From: Anaerovirgula multivorans | Lineage (GTDB): Bacteria > Bacillota > Clostridia > Peptostreptococcales > Natronincolaceae | NCBI RefSeq assembly: GCF_900188145.1 | Contig: NZ_FZOJ01000009.1 | Span: 62,001 to 126,000, forward strand | Direction of reading: 5' to 3' | DNA length: 64,000 nucleotides | Shown: in pieces, positions 9,323 through 18,395 of the stretch | Position numbering within the stretch: the stretch's first letter is position 1 | Layout of the letters: each line of letters opens with the position of its first letter | Position numbers and translations under genes: made by a program | Notes under the pieces: model-generated | Databases searched by the model: none | What the model saw: only the letters and a program-made list of their open reading frames with translations | What the model was told of the DNA's origin: nothing

Positions 9323-9450
9323 TGTGGATAAAAAATGTGGATAATGTGAATAAATCTCGAAAGAGAAAAATGTCACAACTATCTGCAAACCCACAACTGT
9401 ATATGGTTAGTATAGAAGTGTGGATAAATAAAAATTATAGATGTGGATAC
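9323..9450 (-). promoter_or_regulatory. Cluster of five DnaA-box-like 9-mers
   Basis: TGTGGATAA (reverse of the DnaA box TTATCCACA) occurs at 9323-9331, 9336-9344 and 9419-9427, with one-mismatch copies TGTGAATAA at 9345-9353 and TGTGGATAC at 9442-9450. All five point the same way, and the second and third abut. No dnaA or dnaN gene is near. The cluster lies between the converging ends of cwlD and the gene at 9460, so it is not a promoter region. A DnaA-titrating or regulatory role is inference. Confidence 0.65.
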
Positions 9451-9459
9451 CTTTGATTT

Positions 9460-9831
9460 CTATATAGTTTTGCCTGGTATAATCATATCTATAATCCCGA
9501 TAACAAGAGCTCCTATAATTGCTCCAAGAAATGTTACTGTCATAGCTGGAACGATAAATTGACTAATATAAATAACAATTGCTGCTACGATAAAGCCTAT
9601 GATTCCTCTACCAAAAGGGGAAGCATCGATTTTAAAGACTCTCTCTATTAGATAGTTTACAATAGAGATGACTAAAGCAGCAAAAAGAACGCCCCATAAA
9701 CCCTCAATTCTAAACCCTGGGGTGATAAAAGCTGCTACTGCTATGACAATAGCAGATATAATAAACCTTATAATTAGTTTCCCCCAACTAGGTGAATCCT
9801 GGGTACGGTTAGGATTTCTTTCTTCAGACAT
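9460..9831 (-). CDS. Phage holin family IV-like membrane protein
   Basis: A 123-residue protein with about four membrane helices (FIISAIVIAVAAFITPGF; LWGVLFAALVISIVNYLI; GIIGFIVAAIVIYISQFI; VTFLGAIIGALVIGIIDMII) after a polar start MSEERNPNRTQDSPSWG. Pattern and size match the phage_holin_4_2 (YvlD-like) family of unknown, possibly envelope-linked function. I chose MSEER as start because GGAGG lies 7 nt upstream. The longer frame would read through that site. Despite the family name, nothing here points to a prophage. Confidence 0.75.
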   Translation of the reverse strand: MSEERNPNRTQDSPSWGKLIIRFIISAIVIAVAAFITPGFRIEGLWGVLFAALVISIVNYLIERVFKIDASPFGRGIIGFIVAAIVIYISQFIVPAMTVTFLGAIIGALVIGIIDMIIPGKTI

Positions 9832-10017
9832 TTTAATACCTCCATTCATTAATTTTTATAGTGTAATAGGATGCTGATTTAATGGAGCAAAACTAACAAA
9901 ACCTATTACTACAATGAACAAAAAGATTTTGTTCTTAATATATCTTCTGCAATAAAACTAGGTTTTATTCATATGCAATTTTTCATATAGGAGACTGTAG
10001 ATTGAAGGGAGAAAAAA

Positions 10018-10887
10018 ATGAAATATAGAAAAAAAATATTTTTTTTAATTATTCATAAGAAAGTGTTGCTATATCTGCTTATTTGCTCTTTAATAAGTGT
10101 ATTATTATTTATTGGAATAAGGTTTCAAATGAAAAAAAATATTTCTGTAATTGGGGGATCCGCCACCGCTATAGACAAGTTGTTTTCAAAAGAGCCCGTG
10201 GAGGTAAAAGGAAGAATAGCCATAATTATTGACGATTTTGGCAACGCTGGCAATGGCACCAAAGAAATGACAGAAATTAATCGGCCTTTAACTTGTGCTG
10301 TAATACCATTTTTGCCTTATTCAAAACAGGATGCAGAATTAGCCCACAATGGAGGGCATGAGGTGATCATCCACATACCTATGGAGCCCCATATAGGAAA
10401 CCCTAAATGGCTAGGCGAAAAAGGAATTACCACTAGGTTATCTTTAGAACAGATACAAGAAATTGTAAGGGAAGCTATTGAGGAAGTCCCCTATGCTGTT
10501 GGCGTAAATAATCATATGGGGTCAAAAGCGACTGAAGATAAAAGGATTATAGCAGCTGTGGTAACAGTCCTAAAGGAAAGGAGCATGTATATTGTGGATA
10601 GTAAAACCAGTATGTATTCAGTAATAAGAGAGGTTGCAGAAGAACATGAAGTACCAATTTTAGAAAGAGCGATTTTTTTAGATAATGAAAAGAATATCCC
10701 AGCAATAAAGAAACAGCTAAAGCTTTTGGGTGAAGTAGCACTGAAGGAAGGTTCAGCTATAGCAATAGGCCATGTAGGGCCAGAAGGAGGAAAAATTACA
10801 GTAATAGCTATAAAAGAAATGATACCAGTCCTAGAAAAGATGGGGATAAAGATTGTGCCCGTTTCACAGTTAATTAATCATAAATAA
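10018..10887 (+). CDS. Divergent polysaccharide deacetylase family protein
   Basis: A 289-residue protein with one N-terminal membrane segment (LLYLLICSLISVLLFIGI) and an extracellular divergent deacetylase (DUF610/YibQ) domain. Motifs are IAIIIDDFGNAGNGTKEM, the EVIIHIPMEPHIGNP segment and GVNNHMGSKATED. Such proteins carry a NodB-like fold, but their substrate is not settled. An AAGGGAG site lies before the ATG, and a terminator follows. Confidence 0.85.
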   Translation: MKYRKKIFFLIIHKKVLLYLLICSLISVLLFIGIRFQMKKNISVIGGSATAIDKLFSKEPVEVKGRIAIIIDDFGNAGNGTKEMTEINRPLTCAVIPFLPYSKQDAELAHNGGHEVIIHIPMEPHIGNPKWLGEKGITTRLSLEQIQEIVREAIEEVPYAVGVNNHMGSKATEDKRIIAAVVTVLKERSMYIVDSKTSMYSVIREVAEEHEVPILERAIFLDNEKNIPAIKKQLKLLGEVALKEGSAIAIGHVGPEGGKITVIAIKEMIPVLEKMGIKIVPVSQLINHK

Positions 10888-10891
10888 CAAA

Positions 10892-10935
10892 AAGTCCTTC
10901 TATATCATGGCGTATCATGAAAAGAAGGATTTTTT
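10892..10935 (+). terminator. Terminator after the deacetylase gene
   Basis: TCCTTCT (10895-10901) pairs with AGAAGGA (10923-10929), followed by T6. The loop holds a further small ATCATG/CATGAT-like dyad. Confidence 0.75.
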
Positions 10936-11128
10936 ACTGAATTAGCAGACTTAAATAATATTTTTATTGATCCAATTTTTCTTGAACTTCTGTTAGATTT
11001 TTATAATATAGATTACCATATATTACATAAAAATACAAAAACATGTAGGAATTATAGAAAATAAGCCGAATATAGTATTAAAATGATTATTTAATTAATA
11101 AAAAGAAGTGATAATGGAGGAAAATGGA

Positions 11129-13552
11129 ATGAGCTATGAAAGCAAGACTAGGGAAGAGTTAATCGCTGAGTTAGAGGAACTGAAACAAACAGTTAAAAAT
11201 CCCAAGGTTATGGATACCTATAGTAAGAAAGGAAGAATTGACGAAACTCTCCCAACGTTGTACAAACTGTTATTTGACAAACTTCCAGATGCCATTCTTC
11301 TTATTGAGGAAAAAATCATCATAGATTGTAATGATACAGCTGTCAATATGTTAGGATATCATACCAAGAAGGAATTAACTGGAATAAAAGTTGATAAGCT
11401 ATTAGTTTTAAAGCAGTGGGAAAAGGGAGGTTTATTTGACAAGAAAGGAGAAACCGTTAAAGAAATATTAGAGACAGGGATTAGCAACTTTGAAGGCTTT
11501 TACTGTAGAAAAAACGGAGAAACTTTTCTTGCGGAAATAGAATTAAGATTATTACCAATTGAACACAGAAAAATTATTAGTGTTTCTTTAAGGAATATAA
11601 CAGAAGAAAGAAAAAAAGAGTTAAACTTTCAGGATAACCTTCATATGTATCGCAGCTTCTTTCAAAAAAATCATGCAATTATGCTATTGATTGACCCTAG
11701 GACTGCAAATATAGTGGATGCCAATCCTGCAGCCTGTAGCTTTTATGGGTACAGTAAAGAAGAAATTACTAGAATGAAGGTAACGGATATTAGTGTTACA
11801 TCTCATCAAGGGATATTAAATAGATTAAACAATACCCTACTACATAAGGGAAAGCATTATTTTTTTAAGGATCGATTATCTAACGGAGAACTTCGGGATG
11901 TCGAGGTATATAGTGGTATTATTACAATAAATAAAAAAGAGTATCTATATGAGATTATTTTTGATATTACAGAAAAAAACAAGGTAATAAGAGATTTAAT
12001 AGAAAGTGAGGCAAAATTCAAGGCGGTATTTAATAATGCCAGTGATTTGATTTTCTTGAATGAGCTTACATCCGATAGAATAGCTGGACCCTATGTTGAA
12101 GTCAATGATGTCGCATGTAAGAAACTCGGATATAGTAGGGAAGAATTATTAAAAATGGATCCCAATCAAACTGATGCACCAGAAAAACGAAAAAAAATTC
12201 CACAAATAGCAAAACAAGCATTAGAAAAGGGAACAATTACCTTTGAAACAACAGCTATAAGTAAGGATAGAAAAAAAATACCATTAGAAATTAATTCTCA
12301 TCATTTTAGTCTATTTAATAAAGAATATTGTTTATCAATTGCACGTGATATTTCAGAAAGAAAAATGTTAGAGAAAAAGAATCAAAAACTTTTAACCTTT
12401 TTGCCTGATGCTGTATTTATTATTCATAATAATAAAATTCAGTTTAGTAATTTAGCAGCAGTAAAACTATTAGGTGCCAATAGTAATAAAGAATTAATAG
12501 ATAAAAATATTAATGATTTTTTCCATCCAGATGATTATAGGAACTTAGCAGAAGCCATTAAGAAAACCTATCATCAAAACCAAGCTATTCCTTTGACAGA
12601 AGCAAAATTTATAAGACAAGATGGAAGCATAGCTTTTGTAGAGGTAACTGGTACTAGGCTTTTATTTAATCAACAGGTCAATCCTATTATTGTGGTGAGG
12701 GACATAACTGAACGCAAGGAAGCACAACGACTATTAGATGAAACAATTGCTTATGATAAATTAAAAACCGAATTTTTTGCTAATATATCTCATGAGATTA
12801 GGACGCCTATCAACGTTATTTTTGGTACTGTACAATTATTGGAGCTTTCCTTAAACAAAGATTTATCTAAGGAATATCTAAACAATGTAAATAAACATAT
12901 AAAAAGAATGAAACAAAATTGTTATAGGCTACTAAGGCTGGTAAATAATATTATTGATATAACCAAGATAGATTCTGGATTTTTACAGATACAGCTACAA
13001 AATCATGACATTGTACATATTATTAATAACATAGCAATATCTGTTGCTGAGTATGCTAAGGCAAAGAATATACAACTCACTTTTACATCAGCTATTCCCT
13101 CGAAAATAATTGCCTGTGATCCTGATAAGATAGAAAGAATTATGTTGAACCTACTTTCAAACGCAATAAAATTTATGAAACCTAATGGGGAAATCAAGGT
13201 AAGCATTTATGAAAAGGAAAATAGGGTTGTTATATCCGTAAAAGATACTGGAATAGGCATACCCAGAAACAAAATAGATACAATTTTTGATAGATTTATT
13301 CAAGTAGATAAATCGCTTACTAGAAATCATGAGGGAAGCGGAATAGGACTTTCTCTTGTAAAGTCTCTTGTAGAAATGCAAGGAGGTAACATAAGTGTAA
13401 AAAGCCAGCTAGGAAAGGGTAGTAAATTCATCGTTGAATTACCAATAAGAACATTATCCAATGAAGAAAATAAAGACATACTACCGGATTTTCATGATTT
13501 TAAAATAGATCGAATGAACATTGAATTCTCAGATATATATTCTAATAATTAG
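11129..13552 (+). CDS. Multi-PAS sensor histidine kinase
   Basis: An 807-residue kinase without membrane segments. A short coiled-coil start (REELIAELEELKQTV) is followed by about four PAS domains (roughly 45-160, 170-285, 295-410, 415-535), each closing with a D/NITE-type motif. A HisKA domain follows with the phosphorylated H555 in FFANISHEIRTPINV. The HATPase_c domain has N-box NLLSNAIKF, DTGIGIP and GSGIGLSLVK. I chose the ATG at 11129 because GGAGG lies 8 nt upstream. There is no response regulator beside it, so it is an orphan kinase. The next gene is hcp, on its own promoter. Confidence 0.9.
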   Translation: MSYESKTREELIAELEELKQTVKNPKVMDTYSKKGRIDETLPTLYKLLFDKLPDAILLIEEKIIIDCNDTAVNMLGYHTKKELTGIKVDKLLVLKQWEKGGLFDKKGETVKEILETGISNFEGFYCRKNGETFLAEIELRLLPIEHRKIISVSLRNITEERKKELNFQDNLHMYRSFFQKNHAIMLLIDPRTANIVDANPAACSFYGYSKEEITRMKVTDISVTSHQGILNRLNNTLLHKGKHYFFKDRLSNGELRDVEVYSGIITINKKEYLYEIIFDITEKNKVIRDLIESEAKFKAVFNNASDLIFLNELTSDRIAGPYVEVNDVACKKLGYSREELLKMDPNQTDAPEKRKKIPQIAKQALEKGTITFETTAISKDRKKIPLEINSHHFSLFNKEYCLSIARDISERKMLEKKNQKLLTFLPDAVFIIHNNKIQFSNLAAVKLLGANSNKELIDKNINDFFHPDDYRNLAEAIKKTYHQNQAIPLTEAKFIRQDGSIAFVEVTGTRLLFNQQVNPIIVVRDITERKEAQRLLDETIAYDKLKTEFFANISHEIRTPINVIFGTVQLLELSLNKDLSKEYLNNVNKHIKRMKQNCYRLLRLVNNIIDITKIDSGFLQIQLQNHDIVHIINNIAISVAEYAKAKNIQLTFTSAIPSKIIACDPDKIERIMLNLLSNAIKFMKPNGEIKVSIYEKENRVVISVKDTGIGIPRNKIDTIFDRFIQVDKSLTRNHEGSGIGLSLVKSLVEMQGGNISVKSQLGKGSKFIVELPIRTLSNEENKDILPDFHDFKIDRMNIEFSDIYSNN

Positions 13553-13579
13553 TGAAGACATGATTATAATCACAAAACT

Positions 13580-13623
13580 CCGTGACCTATATCACGGTAG
13601 ATGAGAACCTTCTGTTATATACT
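13580..13623 (+). promoter_or_regulatory. CRP/FNR-type operator and -10 of the hcp promoter
   Basis: CCGTGA (13580-13585) and TCACGG (13592-13597) form a perfect palindrome with a 6-nt spacer, the geometry of CRP/FNR family sites (GTGA-N6-TCAC). A -10 hexamer TATACT lies at 13618-13623 with no good -35. If transcription starts 7 nt after it (about 13630), the palindrome centre is at -41.5, the class II activator position. Regulation by an HcpR-like nitrosative stress activator is inference. Confidence 0.6.
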
Positions 13624-13659
13624 AATACTTGTGAAAAACAACTTGAAGGGAGAATCATC

Positions 13660-15009
13660 ATGTTTGGATTATTTAAAAATAATAAAGAAGAAGAAATAAA
13701 GATAGGAAAGGAAAACAATCCAATGTTTTGCTATCAATGTGAGCAAACACCAGAGGGAGGATGTACAAAGTTTGGTGTTTGTGGTAAAAATCCTGACATA
13801 GCAAGCTTACAAGATATTATTATCTTCGGTTTAAAGGGAGTTGCTGCCTATGCAACCCATGCTAGAGAGCTAGGAATGGTAGATCCCAAAGTAGATGCTA
13901 TTGCTCATGAAGCTTTATATACTACATTAACTAACTCTAATTTTAATTTAAATGAACATATTAGCATGGCCATGAAGGTGGGACAAGCTACAGTAAAGGT
14001 TATGGATTTATTAGATAGAGCGCACACTTCTAGACTAGGTGTACCACAGCCTGTAAAGGTATCTCAGGATAAAGTAGAGGGGCATGCAATATTAGTAACA
14101 GGTCACAATTTATATGCATTGGAAGAATTATTAAAACAAACAGAGGGTAAAGGAATCAATGTATATACCCATTCAGAAATGCTACCAGCCCATGGTTATC
14201 CAGAGCTAAAAAAATATTCTCATCTAAAAGGGAATGTGGGTAAAGCATGGTATGACCAAAGAAAACTGTTTGAAGAATTTCCAGGTGCTATTTTAGGAAC
14301 AACTAACTGTCTAATGCCAATCAAAGGAAGCTATTCCGATAGATTTTGGACCTATGGAACCTGTGGTTTAGAGGGAACAGAAAAGATTGTAAATGATGAC
14401 TTTACCGCAATTATTGAAAAAGCGTTATCCTTACCAAAGGCTAATATAAAATCAGATAAAGTGTTAACAACAGGCTTCCATCACAACACAGTACTATCTA
14501 TTGCACCAGAAATCATCGATGCAGTAAAATCAGGAAAAATTAAAAGATTCTTTGTGATTGCTGGTTGTGACGCACCTACTAAAGGTAGGGATTACTATAG
14601 GGAATTAGCTGATACATTACCAAAAGAGTGTATTATTTTAACTACCTCTTGTGGTAAGTTCAGATTTAATGATATAGATTTTGGAACTGTACCTGGAACG
14701 GAAATACCAAGATATATTGATCTAGGACAATGTAATAACTCCGGTTCAGCAGTAAAAATTGCTATAGCACTAGCTGAAGCTTTTGATTGCACAGTCAATG
14801 ACTTGCCATTAACTATTGTATTATCATGGTTTGAACAAAAAGCTGTAGCGATCTTATTAGGATTATTTAGCTTAGGTGTAAAGAACATCTATATTGGACC
14901 AAGTGCTCCTGCCTTTGTAACACCAGGGGTATTAAAGGTACTGCAAGACACATTTAATCTACAGTTAATTAGTGGTGATGCAAAAACGGATTTACAAAAA
15001 ATGCTATAA
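13660..15009 (+). CDS. hcp: Hybrid cluster protein (hydroxylamine/NO reductase type)
   Basis: A 449-residue Hcp. The proximal Fe-S motif is C-x2-C-x7-C-x5-C (MFCYQCEQTPEGGCTKFGVC). Hybrid-cluster ligands are seen in TGHNLYALEE, VIAGCDAPTKG, TTSCGKFRF, DLGQCNNSGSA and SWFEQKA. It acts in the cytoplasm against NO and hydroxylamine. It lacks about 100 residues after the first motif compared with the usual 540-550 residue form, as in class III Hcps. I chose the ATG at 13660 (GAAGGGAG upstream), because the longer frame runs into the operator. The N-terminal 24-residue polar extension before MFCYQC is unusual. Confidence 0.92.
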   Translation: MFGLFKNNKEEEIKIGKENNPMFCYQCEQTPEGGCTKFGVCGKNPDIASLQDIIIFGLKGVAAYATHARELGMVDPKVDAIAHEALYTTLTNSNFNLNEHISMAMKVGQATVKVMDLLDRAHTSRLGVPQPVKVSQDKVEGHAILVTGHNLYALEELLKQTEGKGINVYTHSEMLPAHGYPELKKYSHLKGNVGKAWYDQRKLFEEFPGAILGTTNCLMPIKGSYSDRFWTYGTCGLEGTEKIVNDDFTAIIEKALSLPKANIKSDKVLTTGFHHNTVLSIAPEIIDAVKSGKIKRFFVIAGCDAPTKGRDYYRELADTLPKECIILTTSCGKFRFNDIDFGTVPGTEIPRYIDLGQCNNSGSAVKIAIALAEAFDCTVNDLPLTIVLSWFEQKAVAILLGLFSLGVKNIYIGPSAPAFVTPGVLKVLQDTFNLQLISGDAKTDLQKML

Positions 15010-15031
15010 TTTCTAAAAAATGTTTACTATT

Positions 15032-15075
15032 AAAAACGTCTATTATCTTGATTATCAAGGTAATAGACGTTTTTT
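15032..15075 (+). terminator. Terminator after hcp
   Basis: A 15-bp stem ACGTCTATTATCTTG/CAAGGTAATAGACGT (one G-U pair) with loop ATTAT is followed by T6, 23 nt after the hcp stop. Confidence 0.9.
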
Positions 15076-15179
15076 CTATCTTTTTACCAAATTTGGTTAT
15101 TAGCAATTAAGAATTTTGATATAATGATACAGTGTAAGTAAAACAACGAAATGTTTTTTAGTGAAGGAGGAATATATAA

Positions 15180-16424
15180 ATGAGTGATTTTGAAGCAAAA
15201 GAAATAAAGCCCGTATCCTTTAAAGAAAGGGTTGAAGAGATAGACATTATAAGAGGATTTGCACTGTTTGGTGTACTTTTAGTAAATATGGCGATGTTTA
15301 ATACAACACTTTTTTCGAAATTTGCTTCTGCTGCGCCATTATCTAATCCATTACAGCTTCAGACTTTTCCTGATAAACTGGCAGCTCTGTTTATTCAAAT
15401 TCTTGGGGAAGGAAAGTTTTACACGATTTTTTCTATGTTGTTTGGCCTAGGATTCTATATTTTTATGGAAAAAGCCGAAGAAAAAGAGATTTCTCCAAAT
15501 CGATTATTTATGCGAAGAAGTTTCTTTCTCCTGTTATTTGGAATTTTGCATTTCAATCTAGTTTGGTATGGAGACATATTGCATGTCTATGGCTTGATTG
15601 GTTTCCTATTAATGGCTTTTAGAAAGTGTAGTCTGAAAACCATCAGGATATGGATTGTTATTTTATTGATACTTTCCACACTACTTTATTCAGGGTTTGT
15701 CTTTCTAAATAGTCTTATAGAAGCATCTTTTACGCCAGAAACTCTAGAAGCTCAGTATAATGTTGTGAATGCTCTCATGAAGGAATCTATAGAAGTATAT
15801 AAAAATGGTAGCTATATTGATATTATAAGATATAGATTTTATAACGAATTTAGTTTGGTACTTATGAACTTAGTAGTTCTGATACCTAAAATTTTAGGGA
15901 TGTTTTTGATTGGTTTATATGCAGGGAAAAAAGGGATTTTTAAAGATATAGAAGGGAATCTACATATTATAGAAAAAGTGTGGAGAAGAGGGGGGATTAT
16001 TGGTATTTTATCTACAATAGCTTATATACTTCTTCAATGGTATATTATTTCTATTAATCCTTTACTGCGAGAGGCTGCTGTTACGATATTTAAAGAAATC
16101 GCCACTGTGTTTTTGTCCTTATTCTATGCTACTAGTCTATTATTGCTGCTAAGAAAACCAAGCTTTAGAAATAAATTAGCACCTCTTAGATATATGGGGC
16201 AGATGGCCTTAACCAATTACTTAGTACAATGTATTTCGTGTTCTATTCTATTTTATGGCTATGGATTGGACCTGTTAAATGAAGTGGGATTGGCTACAGG
16301 TGTAATTTTTACAATCCTTATCTATGGAGCACAGTTAATTCTCAGCAAAAAGTGGTTACGAAGATTTAGGTATGGTCCCTTTGAATGGATATGGAGAAAG
16401 CTAACATACAAAGGTCTATTATAA
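15180..16424 (+). CDS. DUF418 (YeiB-like) membrane protein
   Basis: A 414-residue protein with many membrane helices. It begins with the family motif EIDIIRGFALFGVLLVNM and ends in the DUF418 region with GQMALTNYLVQCISCSILFYG and FRYGPFEWIWR. Such proteins are probable transporters or acyl-transfer-like membrane proteins without proven function. A GAAGGAGG site sets the start. It is a single-gene unit between hcp and the coat genes. Confidence 0.85.
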   Translation: MSDFEAKEIKPVSFKERVEEIDIIRGFALFGVLLVNMAMFNTTLFSKFASAAPLSNPLQLQTFPDKLAALFIQILGEGKFYTIFSMLFGLGFYIFMEKAEEKEISPNRLFMRRSFFLLLFGILHFNLVWYGDILHVYGLIGFLLMAFRKCSLKTIRIWIVILLILSTLLYSGFVFLNSLIEASFTPETLEAQYNVVNALMKESIEVYKNGSYIDIIRYRFYNEFSLVLMNLVVLIPKILGMFLIGLYAGKKGIFKDIEGNLHIIEKVWRRGGIIGILSTIAYILLQWYIISINPLLREAAVTIFKEIATVFLSLFYATSLLLLLRKPSFRNKLAPLRYMGQMALTNYLVQCISCSILFYGYGLDLLNEVGLATGVIFTILIYGAQLILSKKWLRRFRYGPFEWIWRKLTYKGLL

Positions 16425-16521
16425 GTAAATGAAATTCTCCTTTTTATCAAATTAGCCTAATATATTTTTTTTGAATTGGATAAAATACTGTTGATGTCAT
16501 AAGTATACGAGGAGGGTAATA

Positions 16522-16770
16522 ATGAAAAACATTGCTACTAAAGAATTGAACTATCTAAAGGATTTTCTATCATGGGAATTGCTAAGCGCAAAGAAATCCT
16601 ATGAATATGCTCAACAGGAAACAGATCAGCATAGAAAACAAATATTTCTTGATACAGCGAGTATACATCAGCAGAACTATATGAACCTTTTAAACTATGC
16701 TAATCAAGTGAATACAGGACAAAGCAATATGAACTGGATGAACAATAACCAAGGGGGTCAGATGAACTAA
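16522..16770 (+). CDS. Small CotF-like spore coat protein
   Basis: An 82-residue helical protein (KELNYLKDFLSWELLSAKKS; HQQNYMNLLNYANQ) with a Gln/Asn/Met-rich tail. It resembles the short spore coat proteins found next to CotF-domain proteins in Clostridia. The ribosome binding site is GAGGAGGG. Its TAA overlaps the ATG of the next gene by 1 nt (TAATG), so translation is probably coupled. Assignment rests on pattern and partner gene. Confidence 0.65.
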   Translation: MKNIATKELNYLKDFLSWELLSAKKSYEYAQQETDQHRKQIFLDTASIHQQNYMNLLNYANQVNTGQSNMNWMNNNQGGQMN

Positions 16771-17132
16771 TGAATACAGAACAAACTATTACTTCAAAAG
16801 CTGGCGTTCAAAAGATTGGCAAGACTGTTTCAAATGAACTACCCCAAGTGAAGGACCCTAGTATCAACATAAGAGACAAATTAAATGATATATTACTAAT
16901 GGAAAAACACAACCTTGTGAGCTATCAAATAGGAATCAATGAAATGATTAATGATGATTTAAGACAAATCGTAATCAATAATAGAGACCAGTTACAGCAA
17001 ATCCATACAAGATACTTCAATGAAATGTTTAATTTAGGAGAATATCAAGCCAATGTTGCAGTGAATGCTGAGGTCGCTGATTTAGTTGAAATTTTTACAG
17101 GTTATCAAACTCAATTTCCCTTACAACAATAG
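16770..17132 (+). CDS. Spore coat protein, CotF family
   Basis: A 120-residue helical protein with the CotF-type core (IRDKLNDILLMEKHNLVSYQ; QLQQIHTRYFNEMFN). CotF-domain proteins are ferritin-like helical bundles found in the spore coat. It is coupled to the small coat gene upstream and followed by a terminator, so the two form one unit. No sporulation sigma promoter could be fixed by eye. Confidence 0.7.
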   Translation: MNTEQTITSKAGVQKIGKTVSNELPQVKDPSINIRDKLNDILLMEKHNLVSYQIGINEMINDDLRQIVINNRDQLQQIHTRYFNEMFNLGEYQANVAVNAEVADLVEIFTGYQTQFPLQQ

Positions 17133-17144
17133 ACAATAAGATTA

Positions 17145-17177
17145 CAAAAAGCATTTCCTTTAGGGGGTGCTTTTTTC
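17145..17177 (+). terminator. Terminator after the coat protein pair
   Basis: AAAAAGCA pairs with TGCTTTTTT, with an inner CC/GG step (ATTTCCTTTAGGGGG loop region). It ends in T6. Confidence 0.75.
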
Positions 17178-17328
17178 TTAGAGGATTTTAAATAGATATT
17201 GAAGGACAAGAGAAATCCCTATAGAATTATATTAAGTAAAAAGACAGACTATAAATTAGTAAATATGAATAAAATTTTTAAAAAGGAATATGAGTTCAAT
17301 ATAAACGATAAAAAAAGGAGGAAAAGAG

Positions 17329-17541
17329 ATGGAATATATATATATTGCTATTGCAATAGCTGCTTTATTTCTTGGAGTGAAATGGCATGCCAATGTTTCT
17401 GCCTACATATGTTGTAAATGCAATCATAAATTCACCATATCCACCTTTACAGATTTTATCAGTCCTCATAAAATTAATTCCAAGTACTTAACATGCCCTG
17501 ATTGTGGGACGAAGGGATGGATGAAGGTTATTAGAAAGTAA
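17329..17541 (+). CDS. Small membrane-anchored zinc-ribbon protein
   Basis: A 70-residue protein with one N-terminal hydrophobic segment (YIYIAIAIAALFLGVKWHAN) followed by two CxxC pairs (CCKC and CPDC), which would bind one zinc. The length fits a membrane-anchored zinc ribbon. An AAAAGGAGG site lies 8 nt before ATG. The function is not known. The frame starting at 17199 overlaps it and has no ribosome binding site. Confidence 0.75.
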   Translation: MEYIYIAIAIAALFLGVKWHANVSAYICCKCNHKFTISTFTDFISPHKINSKYLTCPDCGTKGWMKVIRK

Positions 17542-17595
17542 AATAAATAAGAGCATAAAATTCTAAAAACTATTCAAGAGGGGGAAACTGTAGAG

Positions 17596-18366
17596 ATGGA
17601 ATTATCAAAGATTACAAGGTTGGTTTCACAATTTATTAATGATAGTGACTTTAATAAGGTACCTGAAATAGGAATAAATAGAATCTATGATCAGCCATTA
17701 ATAGCTGTAGCGTCAGCCAATGATAAGTTATTTGCCCAACTAAAAAATCCAGATATTATAGATAAAAACCATAAAAACCCTAAAGAATGGCTTGAAGATG
17801 CAGAATCAATTATCTCATATTTTCTTCCTTTTTCTGCAGAAATACGCCAAGCCAATAAAGGAGATGGATTACCAGCTATAGAATGGCTTTATGGCCGGAT
17901 TGAAGGTGAAGAATGCAACAAAAAGCTGAGAGAATTTATTGTTGAGGAGATATCTAGACAGGGTGGAAAAGCTGTGGCACCAGCATTAAGCTTAGATTTT
18001 AAAGTAAAACATAATAAAAGTAACTGGTCTGAGAGACACGTAGCGTTTATAGCTGGGTTAGGGACATTTGGGTTGAGCAAATCCTTGATTACCGAAAAAG
18101 GCTGTGCTGGTCGTTATGGTAGTGTGATAACAAATATTGAACTTCAGACTACGATTAGACAGTATGAAGACTTATATGACTATTGTATCATGTGTGGAGC
18201 ATGTATTTCTCGTTGTCCCGTGAAGGCAATTCATGAAAAAGGTAAGGATGATAAAGTTTGTCAACAATTTATTGATGAAGAAATCTATACTAAATATGCG
18301 CCACGATACGGTTGTGGAAAATGTCAGACCGCTTTACCTTGCGAGGATGTTAATCCAAACAAGTAA
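17596..18366 (+). CDS. QueG-like 4Fe-4S double-cluster protein
   Basis: A 256-residue protein with a DUF1730-like N-terminal half and a ferredoxin-type region near residues 195-250 (CIMCGACISRCPVKAI; a later CQQF; GCGKCQTALPCEDVNP). This is the layout of epoxyqueuosine reductase relatives, but it lacks the C-terminal HEAT part and is shorter than QueG. It may be a redox enzyme or electron carrier. It is followed after 29 nt by the MBL hydrolase, probably in the same unit. Confidence 0.75.
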   Translation: MELSKITRLVSQFINDSDFNKVPEIGINRIYDQPLIAVASANDKLFAQLKNPDIIDKNHKNPKEWLEDAESIISYFLPFSAEIRQANKGDGLPAIEWLYGRIEGEECNKKLREFIVEEISRQGGKAVAPALSLDFKVKHNKSNWSERHVAFIAGLGTFGLSKSLITEKGCAGRYGSVITNIELQTTIRQYEDLYDYCIMCGACISRCPVKAIHEKGKDDKVCQQFIDEEIYTKYAPRYGCGKCQTALPCEDVNPNK

Positions 18367-18395
18367 AAGTGATTAAAAATAGGAAGGAGTTTTGT

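Noticed and set aside
9460-9831. Prophage signal from the holin-like family name
   Set aside because: No phage genes are near. This family occurs widely as single chromosomal genes.
17199-17417. Plus-strand frame overlapping the zinc-ribbon gene
   Set aside because: It starts at TTG without a ribosome binding site and reads through the site of the real gene at 17329.
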